Source: Bacillota bacterium
GTDB lineage: Bacteria; Bacillota; Clostridia; Christensenellales; Christensenellaceae
DNA length: 64,000 nt
Assembly (NCBI GenBank): GCA_023408315.1
Contig: JAEYKI010000020.1
Span: 54,183 to 118,182 of the forward strand
Reading direction: 5' to 3'
Below the pieces are notes generated by a model, which had not been told where the DNA came from, made no database searches, and was given only the letters and a program-made list of their open reading frames with translations. Of this stretch, positions 1 through 8,075 are shown in pieces. Numbering within the stretch: position 1 is the stretch's first letter; each line of letters starts with the position of its first letter. A program made the translations under genes and the position numbers.

Positions 1-1
1 G

Positions 2-1132
2 CGGGTTGACTTTAATGTTCCGTTAAATGAAAAAAAGGAAATTACGGACGATACGCGCATAGCGGCGGCAATACCTACTATCCGCTATTTGCTGGAGAAT
101 AAAGCGAAGCTGATCCTGTGTTCGCATCTGGGCAGGCCCAAGGGCGTAGCCAATCCGGATTTCTCGCTGTCTCCCGTTGTCGCCACCCTGGAAAAACTGG
201 CGGGAACAAAGGTGATCTTCGCCAAGGATTGCATAGGCCCTGAAGCGGAAAAAGCAGTATCCGAATTAAAGGAAGGCCAGATTGTACTGCTGGAAAACCT
301 GCGCTTTCACAAACAGGAGACCGAAAACGACGCTGGTTTCTCCAAACAGCTTGCTGCCCTTGCGGACGTATACGTAAACGACGCGTTTGGCACCGCGCAC
401 AGGGCGCATGCCTCCACGGTGGGCGTAACCGCTTATCTGCCTTCGGCCTGCGGCTTTTTGATCCAGAAGGAACTGGAATTTTTGGGCGGCGCGCTGGAAA
501 ACCCGGAGCGTCCCTTTATTGCTATTTTGGGCGGCGCAAAAGTGGCCGACAAAATTGGCGTGATTGAAAATTTGATGAAAAAGGCCGATACCATTATTAT
601 AGGCGGGGGCATGGCGCATACATTTGTGGCAGCGCAGGGGCATAAAATAGGCACGTCCCTGTTTGATCCGTCAACTCTGGAAACTGCCAAAGCCATTATT
701 GCGGATGCGAAAATGAAGGGCATCAAACTGCTGTTGCCCGTGGACTATGTGGTAGCAAGCGAATTCTCCGCAGACGCGCAGTCAACCATCGTTCCCGTGG
801 AATCCATTCCGGATGATATGATGGCTCTTGATATCGGGCCTTCCAGCCGGATGCTGTTTGCAACGGAGATCAAATCTGCAAAAACCATTATTTGGAACGG
901 ACCCATGGGCGTGTTTGAGTTCCCGCAATTTGCAAACGGAACCAAGGCTGTTGCCCAAGCGCTCTCCGAAGCGCAGGGGATCACCATTATCGGTGGGGGA
1001 GACAGTGCGGCCGCGGTGAAGAAGCTGGGTTTTGCGGATAAAATGACGCATATCTCCACAGGCGGCGGCGCTTCGCTGGAATACCTGGAAGGCATTGAAC
1101 TGCCGGGCATTGCGGCGCTAAACGATCAATAA
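2..1132 (+). CDS. pgk: Phosphoglycerate kinase, 5' end cut by the window
   Basis: Phosphoglycerate kinase transfers a phosphate from 1,3-bisphosphoglycerate to ADP, the first ATP-yielding step of lower glycolysis, in the cytosol. The frame is open from base 2 and already begins RVDFNVPLN, the substrate-binding motif normally near residue 20, so only about 20 N-terminal residues are missing. Further family hallmarks are SHLGRPKG, LENLRF, VNDAFGTAHRAHAST, GGAKVADKIGV, the WNGPMGVFE loop and the C-terminal GGGDSAAAV nucleotide-binding segment. The internal TTG at 89 is not the start. It is followed by tpiA and gpmI on the same strand, so this is the tail of a glycolytic operon whose upstream part (probably gap) lies outside the window. 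Confidence 0.98.
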   Translation, partial: RVDFNVPLNEKKEITDDTRIAAAIPTIRYLLENKAKLILCSHLGRPKGVANPDFSLSPVVATLEKLAGTKVIFAKDCIGPEAEKAVSELKEGQIVLLENLRFHKQETENDAGFSKQLAALADVYVNDAFGTAHRAHASTVGVTAYLPSACGFLIQKELEFLGGALENPERPFIAILGGAKVADKIGVIENLMKKADTIIIGGGMAHTFVAAQGHKIGTSLFDPSTLETAKAIIADAKMKGIKLLLPVDYVVASEFSADAQSTIVPVESIPDDMMALDIGPSSRMLFATEIKSAKTIIWNGPMGVFEFPQFANGTKAVAQALSEAQGITIIGGGDSAAAVKKLGFADKMTHISTGGGASLEYLEGIELPGIAALNDQ

Positions 1133-1144
1133 TAGTGTATAAAA

Positions 1145-1180
1145 ACCTGCCCTTCGAAAGAAGGGCAGGTCAATTTTAAA
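1145..1180 (+). terminator. Hairpin between pgk and tpiA
   Basis: An 11-bp perfect stem (1145-1155 with 1160-1170) closes on a GAAA tetraloop. Only a weak T-rich stretch (CAATTTTAAA) follows. It could be a partial terminator or an mRNA-stabilising or processing hairpin that sets the pgk/tpiA ratio, rather than a full stop. Confidence 0.5.
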
Positions 1181-1207
1181 GTTTAGTATTGGGAGAATAA
1201 AGATTCA

Positions 1208-1951
1208 ATGAGGAAAGCAATTATAGCAGGAAATTGGAAGATGAACAAAACGCCCCAGGAAGCGGCTGCCCTGATAGAGGAATTAAAACCCCTGGTAGCG
1301 GACGCAAAGGCGGAAGTAGTTGTTTGTCCTCCTTTTGTTTGCCTGGATGCGGCTGCAAAAGCGCTGGCGGGAAGCAACATCCATCTGGGCGCGCAGAACA
1401 TCCATTTTGAAAAAAGCGGCGCTTATACCGGAGAAGTCTCCGCGGATATGCTGCTGGCGCTGGGCGTGGAATACGTGATTATCGGCCACTCCGAGCGCAG
1501 ACAGTATTTTGCGGAAACGGATGACACCGTAAACAAAAAAACGAAGGCGGCTTTGGCAGCAGGTCTTGTGCCCATCATCTGTGTGGGCGAAACTCTGGAA
1601 CAGAGGGAAAAGGGGATTACCACAGAAGTGGTGAAGCTGCAGACCAAACTGGCGCTGGAAGGCCTTACGGCATCCGAAGTCGCGGGGCTGGTGGTTGCCT
1701 ATGAACCCATCTGGGCCATTGGAACAGGCAAAACCGCAACCAGCCAGGACGCGAATGAAACAATCAAATGCATTCGCAGCGCGGTTGCCGAGGTATACGG
1801 CGAAGCTTCGCAAAGCATCCGCATTCAGTATGGCGGTTCCATGAACCCAAAGAACGCCACTGAGCTGATGGCCATGCCCGATATTGACGGCGGACTGATT
1901 GGCGGGGCAAGCCTGAAAGCGGAAGACTTTTCCCGTGTTGTGAACTATTAA
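1208..1951 (+). CDS. tpiA: Triosephosphate isomerase
   Basis: Triosephosphate isomerase interconverts dihydroxyacetone phosphate and glyceraldehyde 3-phosphate. The 247-residue length is normal for this TIM barrel. Active-site residues are visible: N9 and K11 in AGNWKMNK, the electrophile H94 in IIGHSERR, the catalytic base E166 in AYEPIWAIGTGK, and the phosphate-binding GGS and GLIGGASL segments near the C-terminus. The ATG at 1208 is preceded by TTGGGAG. It lies 9 bp before gpmI and 75 bp after pgk, in a glycolytic operon. Nothing is unusual about the protein. Confidence 0.98.
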   Translation: MRKAIIAGNWKMNKTPQEAAALIEELKPLVADAKAEVVVCPPFVCLDAAAKALAGSNIHLGAQNIHFEKSGAYTGEVSADMLLALGVEYVIIGHSERRQYFAETDDTVNKKTKAALAAGLVPIICVGETLEQREKGITTEVVKLQTKLALEGLTASEVAGLVVAYEPIWAIGTGKTATSQDANETIKCIRSAVAEVYGEASQSIRIQYGGSMNPKNATELMAMPDIDGGLIGGASLKAEDFSRVVNY

Positions 1952-1959
1952 GGAGAACT

Positions 1960-3516
1960 ATGAGAGACAACTTTACAGCTTTAATCATCATGGATGGATT
2001 CGGCCTGGCGTCTCCGGCGCCCGGGAACGCGATCAGCGAAGTGACCGCGCCGCATGTGCTGCAACTGATGAAAGACTATCCATCCACCCAGATTGGCGCA
2101 AGCGGGCTTTCGGTGGGTTTGCCGGACGGGCAGATGGGCAATTCGGAAGTGGGGCATTTAAACATTGGCGCAGGCAGGGTGGTTTACCAGGAACTCACGC
2201 GAATCACCAAGGCGATTGCGGACGGAGATTTTTTTGAAAACGCCGTGCTCCTGGGCGCGATAGACCATGCTCTGCAAACAGGCACGGACCTGCACCTGTT
2301 TGGCCTTGTTTCGGACGGCGGGGTGCACAGCCACCAGGAACACCTGTATGCGCTGCTTGCGCTTGCAAAGAAAAAAGGCATAGGCGGCAGAACCTATATC
2401 CACTGCCTGATGGACGGGCGCGACGTGCCGCCGGACAGCGGCAAAGGCTATATTGAGAAACTGGAAGCAAAAATAAAGGAAATAGGCGCGGGCCAGATTG
2501 CAACGGTGATGGGCCGGTATTACGCCATGGACCGCGACAACCGCTGGGAGCGCGTGGAAAAGGCATACAGCGCGATGGCGCTGGGCGAAGGCCTGACGGC
2601 TCCGGATGCGGTTGCCGCCATGCAGAAATCCTATGACCGTAAGGAAATGGATGAATTCGTCGTTCCAACCGTGATTGTGAAGGACGGCAAACCGGTCGTC
2701 ACAATCAAGAAGGACGACGCCTTGATCTGCTTCAACTTCCGCCCGGACCGGGCAAGGGAGATTGCGCGTACGTTTATTCAACCGGACTTCACGGGCTTTG
2801 TGCGCAAGAATGGCTATTTTAATGTGTATTATGTTTGCATGACCCAGTACGACGCCACGTTTACCGCCTTCCCGGGCGTGCATGTGGCCCACCAGCCGCA
2901 GTCTTTGGAAAACACGCTGGGCGAGTATTTAAGCTCCCTTGGCAAAACGCAGTTCCGCATTGCGGAGACCGAGAAATACGCGCATGTTACCTTCTTTTTC
3001 AACGGCGGCGTGGAGAAACCGAATCCCGGCGAAGACCGGGTGCTGATTCCTTCGCCCAAGGTTGCGACGTACGACCTGCAGCCCGAGATGAGCGCTTACG
3101 AGGTAACGGACAAAGCGGTTGAACTGATAGAATCCGGCAAGTATGACATGATGATCCTCAACTTTGCAAACTGCGATATGGTGGGGCATACCGGCGTTCT
3201 GGCAGCCGCGCAGCAGGCGGTGCGCACGGTTGACAAATGCGTGCGGCGGATTGTGGACGCAATCCTGAAGATAAACGGAAGCGTTGTTATCACTGCGGAC
3301 CACGGAAACGCGGATGAGATGATAGACCCGGAAAACGGCGGCCCGTTTACCGCGCACACCACCAACCCCGTGCCCTGCATCTTGGTATCGAACAAATACA
3401 AGGGTGCGGCGTTGCGGCCGGGCGGCATATTGGCGGACCTCGCGCCCACGTTGCTGGATATTATGCAGATACCCAAGCCCGCGGAGATGACGGGGACTTC
3501 TTTGATTCAAAAATGA
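1960..3516 (+). CDS. gpmI: 2,3-bisphosphoglycerate-independent phosphoglycerate mutase
   Basis: This enzyme converts 3-phosphoglycerate to 2-phosphoglycerate through a phosphoserine intermediate and needs Mn2+. The protein has 518 residues, near the family length. D12 of the first metal site (MDGFG) and the phosphorylated serine S62 in GNSEVGHLNIGAGR are present. Later metal ligands appear in NFANCDMVGHTG and TADHGNADEM. The start has AAGGAGAA just upstream, 9 bp after tpiA. In many Firmicutes eno follows; here a hairpin and an unrelated gene follow instead. Confidence 0.98.
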   Translation: MRDNFTALIIMDGFGLASPAPGNAISEVTAPHVLQLMKDYPSTQIGASGLSVGLPDGQMGNSEVGHLNIGAGRVVYQELTRITKAIADGDFFENAVLLGAIDHALQTGTDLHLFGLVSDGGVHSHQEHLYALLALAKKKGIGGRTYIHCLMDGRDVPPDSGKGYIEKLEAKIKEIGAGQIATVMGRYYAMDRDNRWERVEKAYSAMALGEGLTAPDAVAAMQKSYDRKEMDEFVVPTVIVKDGKPVVTIKKDDALICFNFRPDRAREIARTFIQPDFTGFVRKNGYFNVYYVCMTQYDATFTAFPGVHVAHQPQSLENTLGEYLSSLGKTQFRIAETEKYAHVTFFFNGGVEKPNPGEDRVLIPSPKVATYDLQPEMSAYEVTDKAVELIESGKYDMMILNFANCDMVGHTGVLAAAQQAVRTVDKCVRRIVDAILKINGSVVITADHGNADEMIDPENGGPFTAHTTNPVPCILVSNKYKGAALRPGGILADLAPTLLDIMQIPKPAEMTGTSLIQK

Positions 3517-3526
3517 AAATTTTGGC

Positions 3527-3550
3527 CCCGGCTGCCGCAAAGCAGCCGGG
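3527..3550 (+). terminator. Hairpin after gpmI
   Basis: A perfect 9-bp GC-rich stem (3527-3535 with 3542-3550, CCCGGCTGC arm) lies 10 bp after the gpmI stop. There is no uridine run after it, so it may be a weak intrinsic terminator or a 3'-end stabilising hairpin of the glycolytic transcript. Confidence 0.5.
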
Positions 3551-3607
3551 CATAAAAACGAAATACACGCGATTTCAAATCGATAATATAATAAGGGGGA
3601 GATACCT

Positions 3608-4018
3608 ATGATTCAGTTGATTTATTCTGAAAAGGGAACCGGAAAAACAAAGAGGCTGATTGACATTGCAAACGCAGATATGAAGCAGGCCAAGGGAGAC
3701 GTGGTGTTTATTGACGACGACAAACGTTACATGTACGACGTGGTGCACCAGATCCGTTTTGTGGATGTGACCGAATACAAAATCAGCGGCTGCGAGGAAT
3801 TCTACGGTTTTCTGTGCGGCATGGTATCGCAGAATTTTGATATTGAAGCCATTTACATTGACGCCTTTTTAAAGATCATCAAAAAGGGCGTAGGAGAAAT
3901 AGAAGACCTGATGAAAAAAATTGAGGAGCTTTGCGGCAAGAACAACATTAAAGCGGTGATTATTGTCAGCGCAGATCCAAAAACCGCCCCCGATTACATG
4001 AAGAAATTTATCATCTGA
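3608..4018 (+). CDS. Small P-loop protein of unknown function
   Basis: A 136-residue soluble protein with a nucleotide-binding loop near the N-terminus: SEKGTGKTKR at residues 7-16 fits Walker A GxxxxGK[ST]. A hydrophobic strand ending in acidic residues (VVFIDDD, residues 32-38) and a second one (AIYIDAF) could supply Walker B. The C-terminal half is charged and helical, followed by a last strand, AVIIVSAD. A strong GGGGGAG ribosome site precedes the ATG. Small Clostridia proteins of this kind are often labelled twitching-motility or PilT-like, but nothing here supports a pilus role. It stands alone between two hairpins. I cannot assign a function beyond probable ATP/GTP binding. Confidence 0.85.
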   Translation: MIQLIYSEKGTGKTKRLIDIANADMKQAKGDVVFIDDDKRYMYDVVHQIRFVDVTEYKISGCEEFYGFLCGMVSQNFDIEAIYIDAFLKIIKKGVGEIEDLMKKIEELCGKNNIKAVIIVSADPKTAPDYMKKFII

Positions 4019-4035
4019 GCAACCTGAAACTTGCA

Positions 4036-4062
4036 GAAAGGCCCCTCTCAGGGGTTCTTTCG
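4036..4062 (+). terminator. Hairpin between the P-loop gene and thrC
   Basis: The arms GAAAGGCCCCT and AGGGGTTCTTTC pair apart from a small internal asymmetry, with a CTC loop. The 3' arm ends in TTCTTTC, so the run of T is imperfect. It probably terminates the upstream gene. Confidence 0.55.
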
Positions 4063-4083
4063 GTTGTTCAAACGGAGAAAAAA

Positions 4084-5574
4084 ATGAAAGTTATCAGCAC
4101 TAGAAATAAAAAAGAAGAGATGCCCGCGCTGGATGCGGTGCTAAAAGGCATTGCCGCTGACGGCGGGCTGTTTGTGCCGCTGGATTTTCCCTGCTTGGAC
4201 CTGAACGGCATTGTGAAAACAGCTTCAAAGGGATATCCGGCCCTGGCTTCGGAGGTTCTGTCCGCCTATATAGACCTTTCAAAGGAAGAGCTAGAAATCC
4301 TGGCGGCGGAAGCATATGCAAGCTTTGATACAAAAGAAGTGGTGCCGCTCTCCTGCGTGGACAACGCGTGTGTTATGGAGCTGTGGCATGGGCCGACTCT
4401 GGCTTTTAAGGATATGGCCCTGCAGGTGCTGCCCAGGCTGCTGCAAAAAGCGATGGCACGGCAGACGGACGGCAGGAAGGTGCTTATTTTGACAGCTACC
4501 TCCGGCGATACGGGAAAAGCCGCTATGGATGGGTTTGCGGATGTGGACGGCACGGCCATAGTGGTGTTTTACCCCAGCGAGGGCGTATCTGATATGCAGA
4601 AGCTGCAGATGGTAACCCAGGAGGGCGGGAACGTATGCGCCTGCGCGGTGCACGGCAACTTTGACGACGCGCAAAACGGCGTAAAGGAGTTGTTTGCCAA
4701 CCCGGATTTCAACCGGCAGATGCGCCAAGCCGGTTACGACCTGTCTTCCGCCAACTCCATTAATTTTGGCAGGCTGGTTCCGCAGGTTGCTTATTATGTG
4801 TACGCGTATGCAAAGCTGGTATTGGAGGAGAAAATAAAATGCGGGTCCCCCATCAACGTGGTGGTTCCCACAGGCAACTTTGGCAATATATTGGCAGCGT
4901 ATTACGCCAAGCAGATGGGGCTGCCCATCCGCAGGCTTGTTTGCGCCTCCAACCGAAACAACGTTTTAACGGATTTTTTTCATAAAGGCGAATACACAGC
5001 CAGGAGAACTTTTTACAAGACAATGTCCCCCTCTATGGATATTTTGATCTCCAGTAATTTGGAGAGGCTTTTGTTTGAGCTTTGCGGCCGGGATGAAGCG
5101 CAGGTATCCGCGTGGATGGCCGCCCTGAAAAAAGAGGGAAGATATGAGGTTCCGGCTGCTGTGGTGGATAAAATGCAGCGGGATTTCTGGGCAGGCTACT
5201 GCGACGACGGGCGGACGGGCGAGACCATCAAACAGGTGTACGGAGAATACGGTTATCTGCTGGATACGCACACGGCCGTTGCCTGGGCGGTGTATGAGGA
5301 TTACAAAAAAGTGACGGGGGAGGACATTCCCACTGTAATCGCTTCCACCGCCAATCCGTTTAAGTTTGTGCCCGACGTGCTGCGTTCGCTCACCGGGGAA
5401 GAGACGGGAGACGATATTTTTGGGGCCGCGCAGAAACTGGCTGAGGTATCCAAATCCGCCGTTCCGGATAAAATTACGGAGCTTAAAACCAAGCCTGTGC
5501 TGCACCATGGGGCTGTGAAAAAAAGCGGGCTTGCGGACGTGATTATCAAGTTCGTGGAGGCGCAGAATGGCTGA
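4084..5574 (+). CDS. thrC: Threonine synthase
   Basis: Threonine synthase is the PLP enzyme that turns O-phosphohomoserine into L-threonine. The 496-residue length and the N-terminal layout (MKVISTRNKK, then ADGGLFVP) are those of the long, E. coli/yeast-like class. The PLP lysine is K109 in WHGPTLAFKDMAL, and the cofactor-phosphate region reads LTATSGDTGKAA and PTGNFGNILAAY. The gene overlaps the trpS start by 8 bp, so the two are translationally coupled. No T-box or other leader is evident in the short upstream gap. Confidence 0.97.
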   Translation: MKVISTRNKKEEMPALDAVLKGIAADGGLFVPLDFPCLDLNGIVKTASKGYPALASEVLSAYIDLSKEELEILAAEAYASFDTKEVVPLSCVDNACVMELWHGPTLAFKDMALQVLPRLLQKAMARQTDGRKVLILTATSGDTGKAAMDGFADVDGTAIVVFYPSEGVSDMQKLQMVTQEGGNVCACAVHGNFDDAQNGVKELFANPDFNRQMRQAGYDLSSANSINFGRLVPQVAYYVYAYAKLVLEEKIKCGSPINVVVPTGNFGNILAAYYAKQMGLPIRRLVCASNRNNVLTDFFHKGEYTARRTFYKTMSPSMDILISSNLERLLFELCGRDEAQVSAWMAALKKEGRYEVPAAVVDKMQRDFWAGYCDDGRTGETIKQVYGEYGYLLDTHTAVAWAVYEDYKKVTGEDIPTVIASTANPFKFVPDVLRSLTGEETGDDIFGAAQKLAEVSKSAVPDKITELKTKPVLHHGAVKKSGLADVIIKFVEAQNG

Positions 5575-6571
5575 AGAAAAAAAGATTATATTCAGCGGCA
5601 TACAGCCGTCCGGGGATCTGACCCTGGGCAATTATCTGGGGGCGGTTAAAAACTGGGCGAGTTTGCAGGAAGAATACAAGTGCTACTACTGCGTGGTGGA
5701 CCTGCACGCCATTACGGTGCGCCAGCAGGCCTCCGCTTTGCGCAGCCGCTGCCTGGATGTGATGTCTGTGCTGATTGCCGCGGGCTTGGACCCTTATAAA
5801 AACATTTTGTTTATGCAGTCCCACGTTTCCGCGCACGCGGAGCTCGCGTGGGTTTTGAATTGCTATACCTATATTGGCGAGCTGGACCGCATGACCCAGT
5901 TCAAGGAGAAAAGCAGGAAGTATGAGGATAACCTGAACTCCGGGCTGCATACGTACCCCGTGCTGATGGCGGCGGATATTTTGCTGTACGGCACGCACAT
6001 GGTGCCTGTGGGGGCAGACCAGAAGCAGCACCTGGAGATTACGCGGGACATTGCCGTCCGCTTTAACAATTTATATGGCGATGTATTCACAGTGCCCGAG
6101 CCGTATATCCCCAAAACAGGCGCGCGCATTATGAGCCTGGCAGAACCCGAGAAGAAGATGAGCAAATCCGACGAGAATGAGAACGCGTATATCGCCTTGC
6201 TGGATGCACCTGAAGTGATTGTGCGCAAGATTAAGCGGGCGGTCACGGATTCGGAAGGCGTCGTACGGTTTTCGGAAGACAAGCCGGGCGTATCCAACCT
6301 GATGATCATTCATTCTTCACTGACGGGAAAATCCATGGAAGAGATAGAAAAAGACTTTGGGGGGCTTGGGTACGGCGCGTTGAAGGAAGCAGTGGCAACT
6401 GCTGTGGTGGAAACGCTGGAGCCTATTCAGAACAAATACAGGGAGATACGCGCGGACAAGGAATTTTTAAATAAGGTAATGGCCCAGAACGCCGAAGCGG
6501 CGGGCAGCGCGGCAAACCGCATGCTGGCTAAAGTGTATAAAAAGGTTGGCCTTGCGCCCAGAAAAATTTAG
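5567..6571 (+). CDS. trpS: Tryptophanyl-tRNA synthetase
   Basis: A class I aminoacyl-tRNA synthetase that charges tRNA-Trp. It has 334 residues, the usual bacterial length. The HIGH-equivalent PSGDLTLGN spans residues 14-22 and the KMSKS loop is K197-S201 (EKKMSKSDEN). The AADILLYGTHMVPVGADQKQH block lies in the tryptophan/AMP region. The start overlaps the end of thrC. An excellent intrinsic terminator follows at 6600-6630, so thrC-trpS forms a two-gene unit. Confidence 0.98.
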   Translation: MAEEKKIIFSGIQPSGDLTLGNYLGAVKNWASLQEEYKCYYCVVDLHAITVRQQASALRSRCLDVMSVLIAAGLDPYKNILFMQSHVSAHAELAWVLNCYTYIGELDRMTQFKEKSRKYEDNLNSGLHTYPVLMAADILLYGTHMVPVGADQKQHLEITRDIAVRFNNLYGDVFTVPEPYIPKTGARIMSLAEPEKKMSKSDENENAYIALLDAPEVIVRKIKRAVTDSEGVVRFSEDKPGVSNLMIIHSSLTGKSMEEIEKDFGGLGYGALKEAVATAVVETLEPIQNKYREIRADKEFLNKVMAQNAEAAGSAANRMLAKVYKKVGLAPRKI

Positions 6572-6599
6572 TAATAAAGTGAACAGTTTGTTAAATGTA

Positions 6600-6630
6600 G
6601 GGGCGGGGCTTTTTGCCACCGCCTCTTTTT
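6600..6630 (+). terminator. Intrinsic terminator of thrC-trpS
   Basis: GGGGCGG-GGC pairs with GCC-A-CCGCCTC around a TTTTT loop (one G-U pair, one bulged A) and is followed immediately by TTTTT at 6626-6630. This is a textbook rho-independent terminator. Confidence 0.9.
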
Positions 6631-6651
6631 ATGGCAAAGGCGGAATAATAA

Positions 6652-6660
6652 TGGTATAAT
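6652..6660 (+). promoter_or_regulatory. Extended -10 promoter, possibly giving a leaderless mRNA
   Basis: TGGTATAAT is a perfect extended -10 element. Only six bases (ACCTCT) separate it from the ATG at 6667, the usual distance to a transcription start, and there is no Shine-Dalgarno sequence between. The -35 is poor (TGGCAA at 6632-6637, 17-bp spacer), as is common for extended -10 promoters. Confidence 0.6.
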
Positions 6661-6666
6661 ACCTCT

Positions 6667-7506
6667 ATGTTTGGATACATACATCCCCGCAAATGCGACT
6701 TGCGGGTGCACGAATTTGAAACCTATAAGGCGTATTATTGCGGCTTGTGCAAAACGCTGCTGCACAGGTATTCGGCGGCTGCCACGTCTATTGTGAATTA
6801 TGACTGCGCGTTTTTATATCTGTTGGCCGATTCGCTGGCAACCAGCAAAAACGAACCGGAAAAATGCCGCTGCATCCTGCACCCCGTGCAGCCTAAAATG
6901 CAGATCACGGTGCCGGGCGGGTATTATCCGGCTGCGGTCAACGTGCTGCTTGCCTATTATAAGTTAAAAGATGACGTTGCGGACGGCAAGTCGCAAATGG
7001 CGCTTGTACAGCCCTTTTTGGCGGGAGCCTTTCACAAGGCGGCGCGCGAATACCCCAAAACCGCCCAGGCGGCCCAAGCCATGAACAAAGAATTGAATTT
7101 AGCAGAAGCGGCGCGGTCCGGCAATATAGACGAGGTGGCCGAGCCGTTTGCGCGCATGCTGGGAACCATATTTGGCGAACTTATGGAGCAGGAGCGGGAA
7201 CAGCTCTACGCCATGGGCTATAACCTGGGCCGCTGGCTGTATATAATCGACGCCGCCGACGATTTAAAAAAGGATATCAAAGAAGGGGGCTATAATGTGT
7301 TTGCGCAAAAATACGGATATGCGGATCGTCCTGATTTCCGCAGGGAAGCTGAATTCAACCTGTTTTTTTCTTTGGCCAAAGCTTCCGAGGCGTACCAAAA
7401 GCTGCCGCTTTTAAAAAACAAGGGCATCCTGGACAACATTATATACCTGGGCTTGAAAGAGAAAACAAATTTTATATTAAAGGGGAAAACGTTTGAATCC
7501 ATATGA
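6667..7506 (+). CDS. DUF5685-family protein with two Asp-rich motifs
   Basis: A 279-residue, largely helical protein that I recognise as DUF5685. It starts MFGYIHPRKCDLRVHEF and carries a C25-x-x-C28 pair (YYCGLCKTL) and NYDCAFLYLL near residue 44. Two acidic motifs stand out: D102-D-V-A-D106 in YYKLKDDVADG, and D195-A-A-D-D199-L-K-K-D203 followed by GGYN. These resemble the first and second Mg2+-diphosphate motifs of class I isoprenoid synthases, including the GRWLYIIDAADD helix. That resemblance is my inference; the family role is unknown. The next gene, a J-domain protein, starts inside this gene's end, so the two are coupled. The ATG sits six bases after an extended -10 and lacks a ribosome site. 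Confidence 0.88.
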   Translation: MFGYIHPRKCDLRVHEFETYKAYYCGLCKTLLHRYSAAATSIVNYDCAFLYLLADSLATSKNEPEKCRCILHPVQPKMQITVPGGYYPAAVNVLLAYYKLKDDVADGKSQMALVQPFLAGAFHKAAREYPKTAQAAQAMNKELNLAEAARSGNIDEVAEPFARMLGTIFGELMEQEREQLYAMGYNLGRWLYIIDAADDLKKDIKEGGYNVFAQKYGYADRPDFRREAEFNLFFSLAKASEAYQKLPLLKNKGILDNIIYLGLKEKTNFILKGKTFESI

Positions 7507-8053
7507 CGTACTTGGCGTAAGCCAGAATGCAACAGATGAAGAAATCAAAAAAGCATACCGTGTGCTGGTGAAAAAATACCATCCGGACAAGTACGCAGGC
7601 AACCCAAAGGCTGCCGAAGCCGCTGCGGAAAAGCTGAAGCAGATTAATATGGCTTACGATATCCTTACAAAATCGCGCAACGGGGGAGAAGATGCGGGGT
7701 CTTCCTATTCAAGCCAGGAATTTGGGCAGGTGCGCGCCGCCATAGCGCGGGGAGATTTAAACGCGGCGGAGATGCTGTTGGACGCGATTGGTTACAAGTC
7801 TGCGGAATGGCATTATTTAAAGGGTGTGATCCTGCTGCGACGCGGCTGGTATGACGGTGCGCGGCAGCATTTTCAGGAGGCGCACACAATGAATCCCCGG
7901 AATGCGGAATACAAGCAGGCGTTTGACGCAATGAACCAGGCGGGCGGCACGTACCAGGATTTTTATGGCGGGGAATCAAGCCCGGAAACAAGCTCCATGT
8001 GCACCACCTGCGCCATTTGTTCGGCGCTGAGTTGCTGCTGCAACTGTTATTGA
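7493..8053 (+). CDS. J-domain protein with cysteine-rich tail
   Basis: Residues 1-60 form a clear J domain (NPYDVLGVSQNATDEEIKKAYR) with the HPD signature at H30-P31-D32. The domain recruits and stimulates Hsp70 (DnaK). There is no Gly/Phe region and no zinc-finger domain. Instead, residues about 80-150 resemble TPR-like helices (AAEMLLDAIGYKSAEWHYLKG, RRGWYDGARQHFQEA). The protein ends in a short cysteine cluster, CTTCAICSALSCCCNCY. The TTG start at 7493 is chosen because AAAGGGG lies seven bases upstream and no in-frame ATG fits. The overlap with the DUF5685 gene suggests the two products act together. It is a specialised J protein, not DnaJ itself. Confidence 0.9.
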   Translation: MNPYDVLGVSQNATDEEIKKAYRVLVKKYHPDKYAGNPKAAEAAAEKLKQINMAYDILTKSRNGGEDAGSSYSSQEFGQVRAAIARGDLNAAEMLLDAIGYKSAEWHYLKGVILLRRGWYDGARQHFQEAHTMNPRNAEYKQAFDAMNQAGGTYQDFYGGESSPETSSMCTTCAICSALSCCCNCY

Positions 8054-8075
8054 TTTTTAGTAAGGAGGAACTTAC

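Noticed and set aside
2158..2892. 244-codon minus-strand open frame opposite gpmI
   Set aside because: Shadow of gpmI: no ribosome site, odd composition rich in His and Arg, no family resemblance.
3608..4018. Assignment of the P-loop protein as PilT/twitching motility
   Set aside because: It is far too short for PilT, lacks the Asp and His boxes, and no pilus genes are nearby; only nucleotide binding is supported.
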